Shown: in pieces, positions 32,128-41,043 of the stretch
Position numbering within the stretch: position 1 is the stretch's first letter
How the letters are laid out: the number at the start of each line of letters is the position of its first letter
NCBI GenBank assembly: GCA_963702925.1
Contig: OY969771.1
Coordinates: 4,092,001 to 4,156,000 of the forward strand
Reading direction: 5' to 3'
Length of the DNA stretch: 64,000 nt
Origin: CAIKMD01 sp963702925
Lineage (GTDB): Bacteria > Pseudomonadota > Alphaproteobacteria > ATCC43930 > CGMCC-115725
Notes under the pieces: model-generated
The model's input: only the letters and a program-made list of their open reading frames with translations
Databases searched by the model: none
Told to the model about the DNA's origin: nothing
Program-made: the position numbers and the translations under genes

Positions 32128-33525
32128 TTAGCTGTTTGACGCATCTGCGAGACGCGTTAGGCACTCCTCGCGTCCCAGAACTTCCATGACGTCGAAAATC
32201 GGCGGCGAGGCCGTGCTGCCGGTTAAGGAAGCGCGCAGCGGTTGAGCCGCGGCGCCCAGCTTCATGCCGCGCGCCTCGGCAAAACCGCGGATCGCGGCTT
32301 CGAGCGCTGCCGCCTCCCATGCGGTATCGCGTAAGGCGTCGCTCAATTCCCTTAAGATTTGCTTGGCTGGTGCCAACAAGGCCTTGGCCTTGTCGTCGAT
32401 CAGGATCGGCCGGTGCGCGACATAAAAATGCGCGATATCGGCCAATTCGACGAGGGTTTTGGCGCGCGGCTTCAAGCCCGGCATGGCGGCTTCGAGCCGC
32501 CTCAGATCGGCGGCATTCAAAGAGCGCTCGAGCGCGCGCTCCAACAAAGGCGCGATCAGCGCGACAAGGCGTGCATTGTCGGTTTCGCGGAGATAATGGC
32601 CGTTGAGATTGCCGAGCTTGGCAAAATCGAAGCGCGCCGGCGCGCGGCCGATCGCGCCGAGATCGAACCAGTCGATCGCCTCGGCGCTCGATATAATCTC
32701 GGCATCGCCATGGCTCCAGCCGAGACGCAACAAGTAGTTGCGCAAGGCCTCGGGCAGATAGCCCATGTCGCGATAGGCATCGACGCCGAGCGCGCCGTGG
32801 CGCTTCGACAGCTTCGCGCCGTCCGGCCCGTGAATCAGCGGCACATGCGCGAATTCCGGTACCGCCCAACCGAGCGCGCGATAGATCTGGGTTTGACGGA
32901 ATGCGTTGTTCAGATGATCGTCGCCGCGGATGACATGGGTGATCGCCATGTCGTGGTCGTCGACCACCACCGAATGATTGTAAGTTGGCGTGCCGTCGGC
33001 GCGCAGAATAATGAGATCGTCAAGCTGCTCATTGGCGACAACCACGCGGCCCTGAACGAGATCCTCGATCACGGTTTCGCCGCTTTGCGGCGCTTTGAGG
33101 CGGATCACCGGCGGCACGCCCGGCGGCGCTTCGCTCGGATCGCGATCGCGCCAGGTCCCGTCATAGCGCACCGATCGTCCTTCGGCGCGCGCCTTCTCGC
33201 GCATCGCTTCGAGCTCTTGCGGCGTGCAATAGCAGTAATAGGCCTTGCCTTCGGCCAGCAATTGACGCGCGATCTCCGCATGGCGCGCCACGCGCGCCGA
33301 TTGCAGAACGATGTCGCCGTCCCAATCGAGGCCGAGCCATTTCAGCCCGTCGATGATCGCGTCGACGGCTTCCTGGGTCGAGCGCGCGCGATCGGTATCT
33401 TCGATCCGCAGCAGGAATTTGCCGCCGCGGTGCTTGGCGTAGAGCCAGTTGAAGAGGGCGGTGCGCGCGCCGCCGATATGGAGGAAGCCGGTGGGCGAGG
33501 GGGCAAAGCGGACGATGACACTCAT
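32128..33525 (-). CDS. gltX: Glutamyl-tRNA synthetase
   Basis: A class I synthetase of 465 residues. HIGH motif: PSPTGFLHIGGARTALFNWL near the N-terminus; KMSKS motif: KLSKRHG near residue 242. The order of the catalytic domain, stem-contact fold and C-terminal anticodon-binding helices is complete. It charges tRNA-Glu and, in organisms without GlnRS, also tRNA-Gln. Alphaproteobacteria often carry two GltX copies; from this sequence alone the specificity is not known. I chose the ATG at 33525, seven codons inside the longest frame, because the protein motif begins there. Confidence 0.95.
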   Translation of the reverse strand: MSVIVRFAPSPTGFLHIGGARTALFNWLYAKHRGGKFLLRIEDTDRARSTQEAVDAIIDGLKWLGLDWDGDIVLQSARVARHAEIARQLLAEGKAYYCYCTPQELEAMREKARAEGRSVRYDGTWRDRDPSEAPPGVPPVIRLKAPQSGETVIEDLVQGRVVVANEQLDDLIILRADGTPTYNHSVVVDDHDMAITHVIRGDDHLNNAFRQTQIYRALGWAVPEFAHVPLIHGPDGAKLSKRHGALGVDAYRDMGYLPEALRNYLLRLGWSHGDAEIISSAEAIDWFDLGAIGRAPARFDFAKLGNLNGHYLRETDNARLVALIAPLLERALERSLNAADLRRLEAAMPGLKPRAKTLVELADIAHFYVAHRPILIDDKAKALLAPAKQILRELSDALRDTAWEAAALEAAIRGFAEARGMKLGAAAQPLRASLTGSTASPPIFDVMEVLGREECLTRLADASNS

Positions 33526-33605
33526 GGCGGCGCGGTGTAGCACATCGCGCCGTTTTCGTCACAAAGCCGTTCTGGCGATGGAGCCCTTGGCCGGGTGGGG
33601 CTAGA

Positions 33606-35750
33606 ATGCTGGCGATGCCGTCTTCCGCCGATCTCGCCGGCGAGCGCCGCCAAAGCCTTGGTGCCGCCCTTGCGGCGCGCTTCGTCGCCGAGCGCGAGCG
33701 CTGGCCGCTTTGGTTGCCGGTGCTGATGGGCGCGGGCATCGCGATCTATTTTTCGCTGGCGAGCGAACCCGCGCCCTGGCTTGGCGCCGCAATGCTGGCC
33801 GCCGCCGGCATGTTGTTGGTGGCGGCGTGGCGCAGCGAGCGCGAGCGCACCGTGGCGGTGGTGCTCGTGGCGGTCGCGCTCGGTTTTGCCGCGGCGCAGC
33901 TTCAAACTTGGATGGTCGCGGCGCCGGTGCTCGCGCACCGGCTGGGCCCGGCCGTCGTCACCGGGCGGCTCGTCTCGGTCGATCCCTTGCCCGAAGGAGC
34001 GCGGCTCGTCATCGCGCCTTCTGCCATCACCGACGGCCGCGCCGGCGATCTCGATGCGCAGCATCTTCCGGCACGGCTGCGCGTGCGTTTGCGGCGCGGC
34101 GATGCCGGGGTCGTCCCCGGCGATTGGATCAGTCTGCGCGCCATGCTGATGCCGCCGCCTGCGCCCGCCATGCCGGGCGCCTATGATTTCGAGCGCCGCG
34201 CCTGGTTCGACCGGCTCGGCGCCGTCGGTTATGCCTTCGGTACGCCGCAGAGGATCGATCCGCCTGCGGGCGCGGGGCCGAGTATCTGGTCCCATGCGAT
34301 CGAGGCCTTGCGTAACGCCGTCACGCGACGCATCCGCGCGGCCTTGCCCGACGCAAACGGGGCCATCGCCGCCGCGATCATCGCCGGCGAAACCCATGCC
34401 ATCGCGCCCGAGGACGAAGGCGCGTTTCGCGATGCCGGTCTGGCGCATATCCTGGTCATCGCCGGCTTGCATATGGGTATGGTGGCGGGGATCGCGTTCT
34501 TTGCCTTGCGCGCCATTCTCGCGCTTATCCCGCGCATTGCGCTGAACTACCCGACCAAGAAGATTGCTGCTTCGGGCGCGCTCGCGGTCATCTTCTTTTA
34601 TCTGTTGCTCTCGGGCGCGACGGTCTCCTCGCGACGCGCTTTCGTGATGATCGGGCTCGTGCTGCTTGCCGTGCTGGTCGACCGCATCAGCGTATCGCCG
34701 CGCGCGGTCGCGCTCGCCGCGGTGGCGGTGATGTTGATGACGCCGGACGCCGCGGCCGGTCCGAGTTTTCAGATGTCTTTTGCGTCGGTCGGATGTCTCA
34801 TCGCTTTCTACGAAGCGATGCGGCCGCGCTTACTCGACTGGCATCGCGACGCCGGGCCGCTGCGCCGTGCCGGGCTTTACGTGCTCGGGCTCGCCTTCAC
34901 CACCATGGTGACGACTTTGGCGACAGCGCCTTTCACGATCTATCACTTCAACCGTTTCCCGCTTTATTCGGTGCTCGCCAATGCTTTGGCCGTGCCGATC
35001 ACCGGCTTTTGGGTGATGCCCTGGGCGATCGTCTCTTGCCTGCTAATGCCTTTGGGTTTGGAAAAGCCCGCGCTCTGGGCGATGGCGCAGGGGATCGATG
35101 CGATCTCCGCCATTGGTCATGGCGTGACGTCATGGCCGGGCGCGGTGATGCATGTGCCGAGCCTTTCGGCCGCGGCGCTTGCGCTGATCGGTTGCGGCGG
35201 GTTGTGGCTGTGCATCTGGCTCGGCTCCTGGCGCTGGTGGGGGCTGGCGCCGATCGCGCTCGGGCTGTTGAGCCTCACCGTCACAAGGCCGCCCGATGTG
35301 CTGGTGTCGGGCGACATGCGGGTGATCGCGGTGCGAGCGCCTGACGGCGCTTATCTGCCCTCAGCGACGCGCGGCGCCGCTGCGATCGAAGACAGTTGGA
35401 CGAGGCGCGCCGCGGCCGATCTCGGTCCCGTTTGGCCCGACAGCGGCAGCGCCGCCGAAGGCGCGCTGCAATGCGACGCTCAAGGCTGCATCTATCGCGC
35501 GCGCGGGCAGGCGGTGGCGTTGATCCGCGACGGCGCGGCGCTGGCCGAGGATTGTCACGCGGCGGATCTGGTGATCAGCCCCGTCGCGGCGCATCGCGAA
35601 TGCCGCGGCACGCCGGTTATCGACCGCATCGATACCTATCGCAAAGGCGGCCACGCCATCTGGCTCGACGGCAACGGCATCACCGTCGAGACGGTGCGCG
35701 ATTGGCAAGGCGCGCGGCCTTGGTCGCCGCGCAACGGCGGCCTAGACTGA
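33606..35750 (+). CDS. comEC: ComEC/Rec2 family DNA-uptake channel protein
   Basis: A polytopic protein of 714 residues. An N-terminal membrane part with a DUF4131-like soluble domain (about 100-230) is followed by the competence domain with the conserved stretch GLAHILVIAGLHMGMVAGIAFFALR and about ten helices (about 260-560). A C-terminal soluble domain resembles a reduced metallo-beta-lactamase-like region. ComEC takes single-stranded DNA across the inner membrane. No other competence genes lie here; many alphaproteobacteria have comEC at this place, between gltX and lexA. It is divergent from gltX. Confidence 0.88.
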   Translation: MLAMPSSADLAGERRQSLGAALAARFVAERERWPLWLPVLMGAGIAIYFSLASEPAPWLGAAMLAAAGMLLVAAWRSERERTVAVVLVAVALGFAAAQLQTWMVAAPVLAHRLGPAVVTGRLVSVDPLPEGARLVIAPSAITDGRAGDLDAQHLPARLRVRLRRGDAGVVPGDWISLRAMLMPPPAPAMPGAYDFERRAWFDRLGAVGYAFGTPQRIDPPAGAGPSIWSHAIEALRNAVTRRIRAALPDANGAIAAAIIAGETHAIAPEDEGAFRDAGLAHILVIAGLHMGMVAGIAFFALRAILALIPRIALNYPTKKIAASGALAVIFFYLLLSGATVSSRRAFVMIGLVLLAVLVDRISVSPRAVALAAVAVMLMTPDAAAGPSFQMSFASVGCLIAFYEAMRPRLLDWHRDAGPLRRAGLYVLGLAFTTMVTTLATAPFTIYHFNRFPLYSVLANALAVPITGFWVMPWAIVSCLLMPLGLEKPALWAMAQGIDAISAIGHGVTSWPGAVMHVPSLSAAALALIGCGGLWLCIWLGSWRWWGLAPIALGLLSLTVTRPPDVLVSGDMRVIAVRAPDGAYLPSATRGAAAIEDSWTRRAAADLGPVWPDSGSAAEGALQCDAQGCIYRARGQAVALIRDGAALAEDCHAADLVISPVAAHRECRGTPVIDRIDTYRKGGHAIWLDGNGITVETVRDWQGARPWSPRNGGLD

Positions 35751-35788
35751 GCCGCGACAAATTCCGCAGCCGGGGGCAATAGGATTGC

Positions 35789-36103
35789 ATGAACGAGATC
35801 AAAACGCCGAGCGCCGACAACGCCGACGAAGCAAAGGCCAAACGCAAAGCGCAAAGCGAACGCATGACCCAGATCATGTGGGCCTATGTCTGCGGCGCGA
35901 TTACCGTGATCTGCAATGCGGTCTTGCTCGAAGCGACTTTCATACCGTTGGGCTTCGGCGTGCTGGGCTTGGTTCTTTGCTGGCAACTCATGAAAAAGAA
36001 CGATCGGCGGCACAGCATGATCGCCGGCGCGATCAATCTCGGCGGGATCCTGATCTGGTTGACCTATAATTGGCCGGTGGCCCAGCACTATCTCGGCTTC
36101 TGA
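35789..36103 (+). CDS. Small membrane protein of unknown function
   Basis: A 104-residue protein with a charged, Ala/Lys-rich N-terminus (residues 1-26), then three short hydrophobic segments (MWAYVCGAITVICNAVLLEA, IPLGFGVLGLVLCWQLM and MIAGAINLGGILIWLTYNW). No family recognised. It starts 38 bases after comEC in the same direction and may share its transcript. Confidence 0.55.
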   Translation: MNEIKTPSADNADEAKAKRKAQSERMTQIMWAYVCGAITVICNAVLLEATFIPLGFGVLGLVLCWQLMKKNDRRHSMIAGAINLGGILIWLTYNWPVAQHYLGF

Positions 36104-36116
36104 GCGAGACCTCTGC

Positions 36117-38330
36117 TCATTCGGCCGCGATGGCCACAGCGGCGCTCTTGGCGTCGGGCGCCACCAGGCCGGAAGAGCGCCAGACAATGTCGAGCTTGCC
36201 GTCGCCGCGCAGCCTGCCGACGAAGGCTGGCTTATGCAAATGGCCATTGAGCGGGTCGACGAAGACGTCGAAGCCGGTCAAAGAGCGCGCTGTGGCGCCG
36301 TGCAGCGCGCGCCGCACCGCATCGGGCGCGGGATCGTTCGCCGCCGCGACCGCTTTCGACCACAAGCGGAAGGCGATGAGCGTCGCTTCGATCGCGTCAT
36401 TCGCCACCGCGTCGGGTTTGCCGACATGGGCGCGCCAATCGGCGAGGAAGGCGCGGTTCTCCTTGGTGTCGACCGCCATCAGGTAATTCCACGCCACCAT
36501 GTGGCCCGCCAGCAGTTTCGGATTCATCAAGGCGGCTTCGGCTTCGCCGATCGAGACGGTCAGCACCGGCACGCCCACACCGGTCATCTCGCGGAAGAAA
36601 TAGAAATTGGAATCGCCGCCGATCGTGCTGACGATCAGTGCCGGCCCGCCGCTTGCGCGCGCAAAGCCGCGGATTTCGTTCGCGACCGCGCTCCAATCAT
36701 CGGCGCCGACGGGAAGCTTGCGTTCACGGATCGCCGTGGCCGACACGCCTTGCGAGCGGAGGAATTCCGTCAGCAGACGATGCGTCAATTGCGGATAGAG
36801 CGTGTCGCTGCCGACCAGGAAGAAACGCCGGAAGCCGCCGCCTTGCGCTGACATTAGATAGCGCATCGCGGGCAGCAATTGCTGCTCGGGCGGCGCGCCG
36901 CAATAGATCACGCGCGGGTCGCGCTCGCCGCCTTCATACTGCGACGGATAGAACAGCAAACCGCGATGGCGCGCGAGCACCGGCAGCACCGCCTTGCGCG
37001 AGGTCGAGGACCAGGTCCCGAACAAGGCCGCGACACGGTCCTTGGCCAGCGCGCGTTCGGCGAGCTCGGCATAGCGCGCGGGCTCCGAGCGGGGGTTGTA
37101 GACGAGCGCTTCGACCGGCCGGCCGAGCAAGCCGCCCCGCGCATTGAGGCCGGCAACCTCCATGCGCAGCAGATCCTTCAAAGGCCGCTCGCCGATCGCC
37201 GAGCCGCCGGACAGCGAATGCAGCACGCCGATGCGAATGGCGCCGTTGTCGAGATCGTTCAGGAAAGTGCTGACCGCCGAGCGCAACGCATCCGATTGGC
37301 CGGCGAGGCCTTCGGCGGATTGATGCACCTTGTGCGCGTCATCGCCGGTCTTTTCCGCGGCGCTCGCGACATCGTGGATGGCGAGGCTCGTCTCCTTGGC
37401 TTCGGTCGCGGTGCTGTGTGCGGCGGCGGAGATCGCCTGGCTCGCTGCCTTTTGCTGCTGCATCGCCGTGGCGATCGCCGTGACCAGCCCGCTGACGTCG
37501 TGCATCGCCCGGCCGATCGAAGTGACCGAGGCGTTGGTGTCTTCGGCCGCGGCGCGGATTTCGCTGACATGCCCATCGATCTGACGGGTGGCGCTCTCGA
37601 TCTCGGTGACGAGGCTTTTCACCTCATGCGCGACCACGGCAAAGCCGCGCCCCGCGTCGCCGGCCCGCGCCGCTTCGATGGTCGCGTTGAGCGCCAGCAT
37701 CCGTGTCTGGTCGGTGATGCCGGAAATCAGATCGACCATGCCGCCGATGCGGGCTGCCGCGTCGGACAGATTGTGGATCGCTTTGTCGGCGGCGCCGATC
37801 AAGGCGACGCCGCCGGTGATCGCGTCGGCCGCATGCCGCGATCTCCCTTCGAGCTCGGCGAGCGACTGATCGAGCTGGCTCACGGTACCGGCCAAGGTCA
37901 CGACCTCGCGCGAGGTCGCGGTCGCGGAATGCTCGATCGCCTGGCTGCGTCCGGTTGCCGTGGCCGCTTGATCGGTCAGCGAAGAGGATGCGAGCCGCAA
38001 GCTCGTTGCCGCATGGGCGACCGCGTCCTGCACTTGGCCCGCCGCCTTTTCGAATTTCGTGACGAACCCGTCGAGAAGGATATGTCGCTGCTCCTGCTGC
38101 TCGCGATCCGCCTCTTGCTCGGCGACCGCGCCATCGGCGGCCACGAGCGTCTGGCGCAGCGCTTCCAAGGCCTGGGCAAGCTTGCCGGCGGCGTCGCGGC
38201 GATCGAGATAGGGGACCTTTCGGTAGCGGTCTCCGGCCGCGATCTCGGATGCGGCCGCCGCGAGCTCGCGCATGACACTGGATTTGCGGAGCGCGAGCGG
38301 AATTCTTGGCATTATTATCGGGCTTCTCAC
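36117..38330 (-). CDS. Soluble chemoreceptor-like protein fused to a UrtA-like urea-binding domain
   Basis: A protein of 737 residues with no signal peptide and no membrane helix. Residues 20-65 are a HAMP-like piece (AAAASEIAAGDRYRKVPYLDRRDAAGKLAQALEALRQTL). Residues 85-360 form a chemoreceptor signalling coiled coil with the hairpin QTRMLALNATIEAARAGDAGRGFAVVAHEVKSL (208-240). Residues 364 to about 725 match the type I periplasmic binding fold of UrtA/FmdD-type urea or short amide receptors (IGVLHSLSGGSAIGERPLKD, LFGTWSSTSRKAVLPVL, LLFYPSQYEGGE, RRFFLVGSDTLYPQ). In ordinary receptors the sensor domain is N-terminal and periplasmic. Here it is C-terminal and, without an export signal, presumably cytoplasmic. 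No chemotaxis or urea-transport genes are nearby. Confidence 0.85.
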   Translation of the reverse strand: MRSPIIMPRIPLALRKSSVMRELAAAASEIAAGDRYRKVPYLDRRDAAGKLAQALEALRQTLVAADGAVAEQEADREQQEQRHILLDGFVTKFEKAAGQVQDAVAHAATSLRLASSSLTDQAATATGRSQAIEHSATATSREVVTLAGTVSQLDQSLAELEGRSRHAADAITGGVALIGAADKAIHNLSDAAARIGGMVDLISGITDQTRMLALNATIEAARAGDAGRGFAVVAHEVKSLVTEIESATRQIDGHVSEIRAAAEDTNASVTSIGRAMHDVSGLVTAIATAMQQQKAASQAISAAAHSTATEAKETSLAIHDVASAAEKTGDDAHKVHQSAEGLAGQSDALRSAVSTFLNDLDNGAIRIGVLHSLSGGSAIGERPLKDLLRMEVAGLNARGGLLGRPVEALVYNPRSEPARYAELAERALAKDRVAALFGTWSSTSRKAVLPVLARHRGLLFYPSQYEGGERDPRVIYCGAPPEQQLLPAMRYLMSAQGGGFRRFFLVGSDTLYPQLTHRLLTEFLRSQGVSATAIRERKLPVGADDWSAVANEIRGFARASGGPALIVSTIGGDSNFYFFREMTGVGVPVLTVSIGEAEAALMNPKLLAGHMVAWNYLMAVDTKENRAFLADWRAHVGKPDAVANDAIEATLIAFRLWSKAVAAANDPAPDAVRRALHGATARSLTGFDVFVDPLNGHLHKPAFVGRLRGDGKLDIVWRSSGLVAPDAKSAAVAIAAE

Positions 38331-38542
38331 ATTGGCAAAAAAACAGGCACGACCAGCCGATCGCGGATGCTTATGCGCATCGACGATCTTTATGCTTGCG
38401 AGGTCGTTGAAAAATCGTTGCTGCAGTTGCGAAGAAAAACGGATTGCAGCAATTCGCGAGGAAAACGGGAAGCGGCGGCCAAGCCGCCGCTATCGTCCAG
38501 TGTACATATCGCGGATGAGCGGCGACGAAGCGGCGTGGCGCC

Positions 38543-39262
38543 TCAATAGCGCCGCAGCAGCCCGACCAGCTTGCCCTGCACCTTGACCCGGTCGGGTCCG
38601 AAGATGCGGGTTTCATAAGCCTTGTTGGCCGGCTCGAGCGCGATTGACTCGCCGCGCTTGCGCAGCCGCTTCAAGGTCACCTCGTTGCTGTCGACCAGAG
38701 CGACGACGATCGCGCCATTCTCGGCGGTCTCGCATTTCTGGATAAGCACCGTGTCGCCATCCATGATGCCCGCGTCGATCATGCTGTCGCCGGCCACTTC
38801 GAGCGCGTAGTGATCGCCGCTACCGATCATGCTCGGCGGTACGCTCACCGTGTTGGAATTGTCGCGCAACGCCTCGATCGGCGTTCCGGCCGCGATCTTC
38901 CCGTAAAGCGGCAACTCGACCACTTCGTTGACATTGGCCGCGGCCGCGCCGGCCAATCCGGCCTTGAAGTCGCCGCGGATCACCGTCGGCGAGAAACGGC
39001 TGCGGTCTCCCGTCGCGGTCGCGCCGCGGCGCCCGGCAACCGCCACATCCTCGGGCAGCCGCACCACCTCGAGCGCGCGCGCGCGATGGGCAAGGCGGCG
39101 GATGAAGCCGCGCTCCTCGAGGCCGCTGATCAGCCGATGAATACCGGATTTCGATTTGAGGCTCAGCGCCTCTTTCATCTCTTCGAAGGACGGGGAGACC
39201 CCGGTATCGGTCAAGCGGCGATTGATGAACAGCAGCAGCTCGTATTGTTTGCGCGTCAGCAT
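38543..39262 (-). CDS. lexA: SOS repressor LexA
   Basis: A 239-residue repressor. The N-terminal winged helix (MLTRKQYELLLFINRRLTDTGVSPSFEEMKEALSL) binds DNA. The C-terminal peptidase has the Ala-Gly cleavage site (PLYGKIAAGTPIEA), catalytic Ser in VAGDSMIDAGIMDGD and catalytic Lys in NEVTLKRL. RecA filaments trigger self-cleavage and SOS induction. I chose the ATG at 39262, because homology begins there. An alphaproteobacterial SOS box lies 72 bases upstream, so the gene is autoregulated. Confidence 0.96.
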   Translation of the reverse strand: MLTRKQYELLLFINRRLTDTGVSPSFEEMKEALSLKSKSGIHRLISGLEERGFIRRLAHRARALEVVRLPEDVAVAGRRGATATGDRSRFSPTVIRGDFKAGLAGAAAANVNEVVELPLYGKIAAGTPIEALRDNSNTVSVPPSMIGSGDHYALEVAGDSMIDAGIMDGDTVLIQKCETAENGAIVVALVDSNEVTLKRLRKRGESIALEPANKAYETRIFGPDRVKVQGKLVGLLRRY

Positions 39263-39333
39263 GATTTCGCCGGACTCCCGCGTGAGAATAACCCCGGCCA
39301 AGCGCCAGGAACAAAACCAAAACTCCTGTGGAT

Positions 39334-39348
39334 GTTCTAGTTTAGTTC
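39334..39348 (+). promoter_or_regulatory. LexA-binding SOS box
   Basis: GTTC-TAGTTTA-GTTC fits the alphaproteobacterial SOS consensus GTTC-N7-GTTC exactly. It lies 72 bases upstream of lexA, in the 105-base gap to moeA, so lexA has its own SOS-controlled promoter. Confidence 0.92.
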
Positions 39349-39367
39349 CGGGGGATAAGTCAAGCGC

Positions 39368-40570
39368 TCAAAACGCGCCAAGCGGTACGATCTGGACCCA
39401 GTCGCCCGCTTGCGCCGGCGCGGCATGAGGCGCCCGGATCACCAGGCAATCGGCGCGCGCCAAGAGCGAAATCATCGAGCTGTCTTGCCGTTTGAAAGGC
39501 TCGGCTTCGAGCGTGCCGTCGGCGGCGCGGGTGACGGTCGCGCGCAGGTAATCCTGGCGCCGGTCATTAGCGTCGAGCGCCACTTTGAGGCGGGCGCGTA
39601 TTGGCGCTTCGAACACGTCGGCAAGGCCCGACATCTTGGCGAGCGCGGGTTTGGCAAAGAGCAGCCCGCAGACCAGGCTCGATACCGGGTTGCCGGGGAG
39701 GCCGATCATCGGCGTATCGCGATACCGGCCTACCATCAGCGGCTTGCCCGGGCGCATCGCCACGGTCCAAAAATCGAGGGTCAGACCGGCTGCACCGAGG
39801 GCGCCGCGCACCAGATCATGGTCGCCGACCGAGGCGCCGCCCGTGGTCAGCAGCAGATCGGCACCGGCGGCACCGGCGGCGATACGCTGCAAGGCGCTGT
39901 TGTCGTCGGGCGCGATGGCGAGATGGACCGGCACGCCGCCGCAGGCGGTGACGAGCGCTGACAAAGCGATGCCGTTGGAGCTGACGATCTGGTTGGGTCC
40001 GACCGGATCGCCCGGCATCACCACCTCGTCGCCGGTCGGCAGGATGGCGACGCGCGGGCGGCGATGCACCAGGAGCCAAGGCCGGTTCATCGCCGCGGCA
40101 AAGCCGACATCGGCCGGCGAGAGCTTGCGTCCCGCCTTTAAGCCCACTTGGCCTTCGCGGAAATCGAGCCCGGCGGGCCGGACATAGCGTCCTTTGGGCG
40201 CGCCCTCGCGTACTTCGACGACGTCGCCTTGGCGCTCGGTGTCTTCCTGGATGACGATGCAGTCGGCGCCCTCGGGCACGGGCGCGCCGGTGAAGATGCG
40301 CACCGCCTCGCCGCGCTTCACCGTGCCTTGATAGGCCTGGCCCGCCGGCGCCGCGCCGATCACTTTGAGTCGTGCCGGCACGGTCGCGACGTCTTCGGCG
40401 CGCGCGGCATAGCCGTCCATGGCCGAGACCGCCCAAGGTGGCTGGGTGCGCCGTGCGATCACATCCTCGGCGAGCACGCGGCCGAGCGCTTCGCTCACCG
40501 GCACTTGTTCGGCGCCCAAGGGCGCTATCAATGCGATCAGACGTTGTTGCGCTTCCTCGACCGAAATCAT
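39368..40570 (-). CDS. moeA: Molybdopterin molybdenumtransferase MoeA
   Basis: A 400-residue enzyme that inserts molybdate into adenylylated molybdopterin. Motifs: QPPWAVSAMDGYAARAEDV near the N-terminus, RIFTGAPVPEGADCIVIQEDT, the MoCF-binding core LLTTGGASVGDHDLVRGAL and PMIGLPGNPVSSLVCGLLF, all typical. The start ATG at 40570 overlaps the end of moaC by four bases (ATGA), so both are in one operon with the trp genes upstream. Confidence 0.95.
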   Translation of the reverse strand: MISVEEAQQRLIALIAPLGAEQVPVSEALGRVLAEDVIARRTQPPWAVSAMDGYAARAEDVATVPARLKVIGAAPAGQAYQGTVKRGEAVRIFTGAPVPEGADCIVIQEDTERQGDVVEVREGAPKGRYVRPAGLDFREGQVGLKAGRKLSPADVGFAAAMNRPWLLVHRRPRVAILPTGDEVVMPGDPVGPNQIVSSNGIALSALVTACGGVPVHLAIAPDDNSALQRIAAGAAGADLLLTTGGASVGDHDLVRGALGAAGLTLDFWTVAMRPGKPLMVGRYRDTPMIGLPGNPVSSLVCGLLFAKPALAKMSGLADVFEAPIRARLKVALDANDRRQDYLRATVTRAADGTLEAEPFKRQDSSMISLLARADCLVIRAPHAAPAQAGDWVQIVPLGAF

Positions 40571-41043
40571 GATGCCTCGAAAGTTCCCGATTTGCCGCCG
40601 GATTTGTGCAGCAGCCGGATCTCGCCGATGCGCATGCCGCGATCGACCGATTTGCACATGTCGTAAACCGTCAGCGCCGCGACCGCGACCGCGGTGAGCG
40701 CCTCCATCTCGACGCCAGTGCGGCCGGTGATCTTGCAGGTGGCCGTGATCTCGACGCAGGACTGCGCCGGATCGCAACTGAGCTCGACCGCGACCGAGCT
40801 GAGATTGAGCGGATGGCACAAAGGGATGAGATCGGGCGTGCGTTTGGCGCCCATGATCCCGGCGAGCCGCGCGACCGACAGCACGTCGCCTTTGCTGACT
40901 CCGCCGCTCATGATCTTCTCGAGCGTCGCCTTCTGCATGACGACACGGCCGGACGCGACCGCCACCCGGTCGCTGTCGCTTTTGGCCGACACATCGACCA
41001 TCACTGCATTGCCCTTGCGATCGAAATGGCTGAAATCGCTCAT
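40567..41043 (-). CDS. moaC: Cyclic pyranopterin monophosphate synthase MoaC
   Basis: A 158-residue enzyme that, after the radical reaction of MoaA, forms cyclic pyranopterin monophosphate in molybdenum cofactor synthesis. Conserved stretches: AVMVDVSAKSDSDRVAVASGRVVM, KGDVLSVARLAGIMGAKRTPDLIPLCHPL, GVEMEALTAVAVAALTVYDMCKSVDRGMRI. Length is normal. It overlaps trpC and moeA by four bases each, a compact trp-moa order seen in many alphaproteobacteria. Confidence 0.97.
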   Translation of the reverse strand: MSDFSHFDRKGNAVMVDVSAKSDSDRVAVASGRVVMQKATLEKIMSGGVSKGDVLSVARLAGIMGAKRTPDLIPLCHPLNLSSVAVELSCDPAQSCVEITATCKITGRTGVEMEALTAVAVAALTVYDMCKSVDRGMRIGEIRLLHKSGGKSGTFEAS

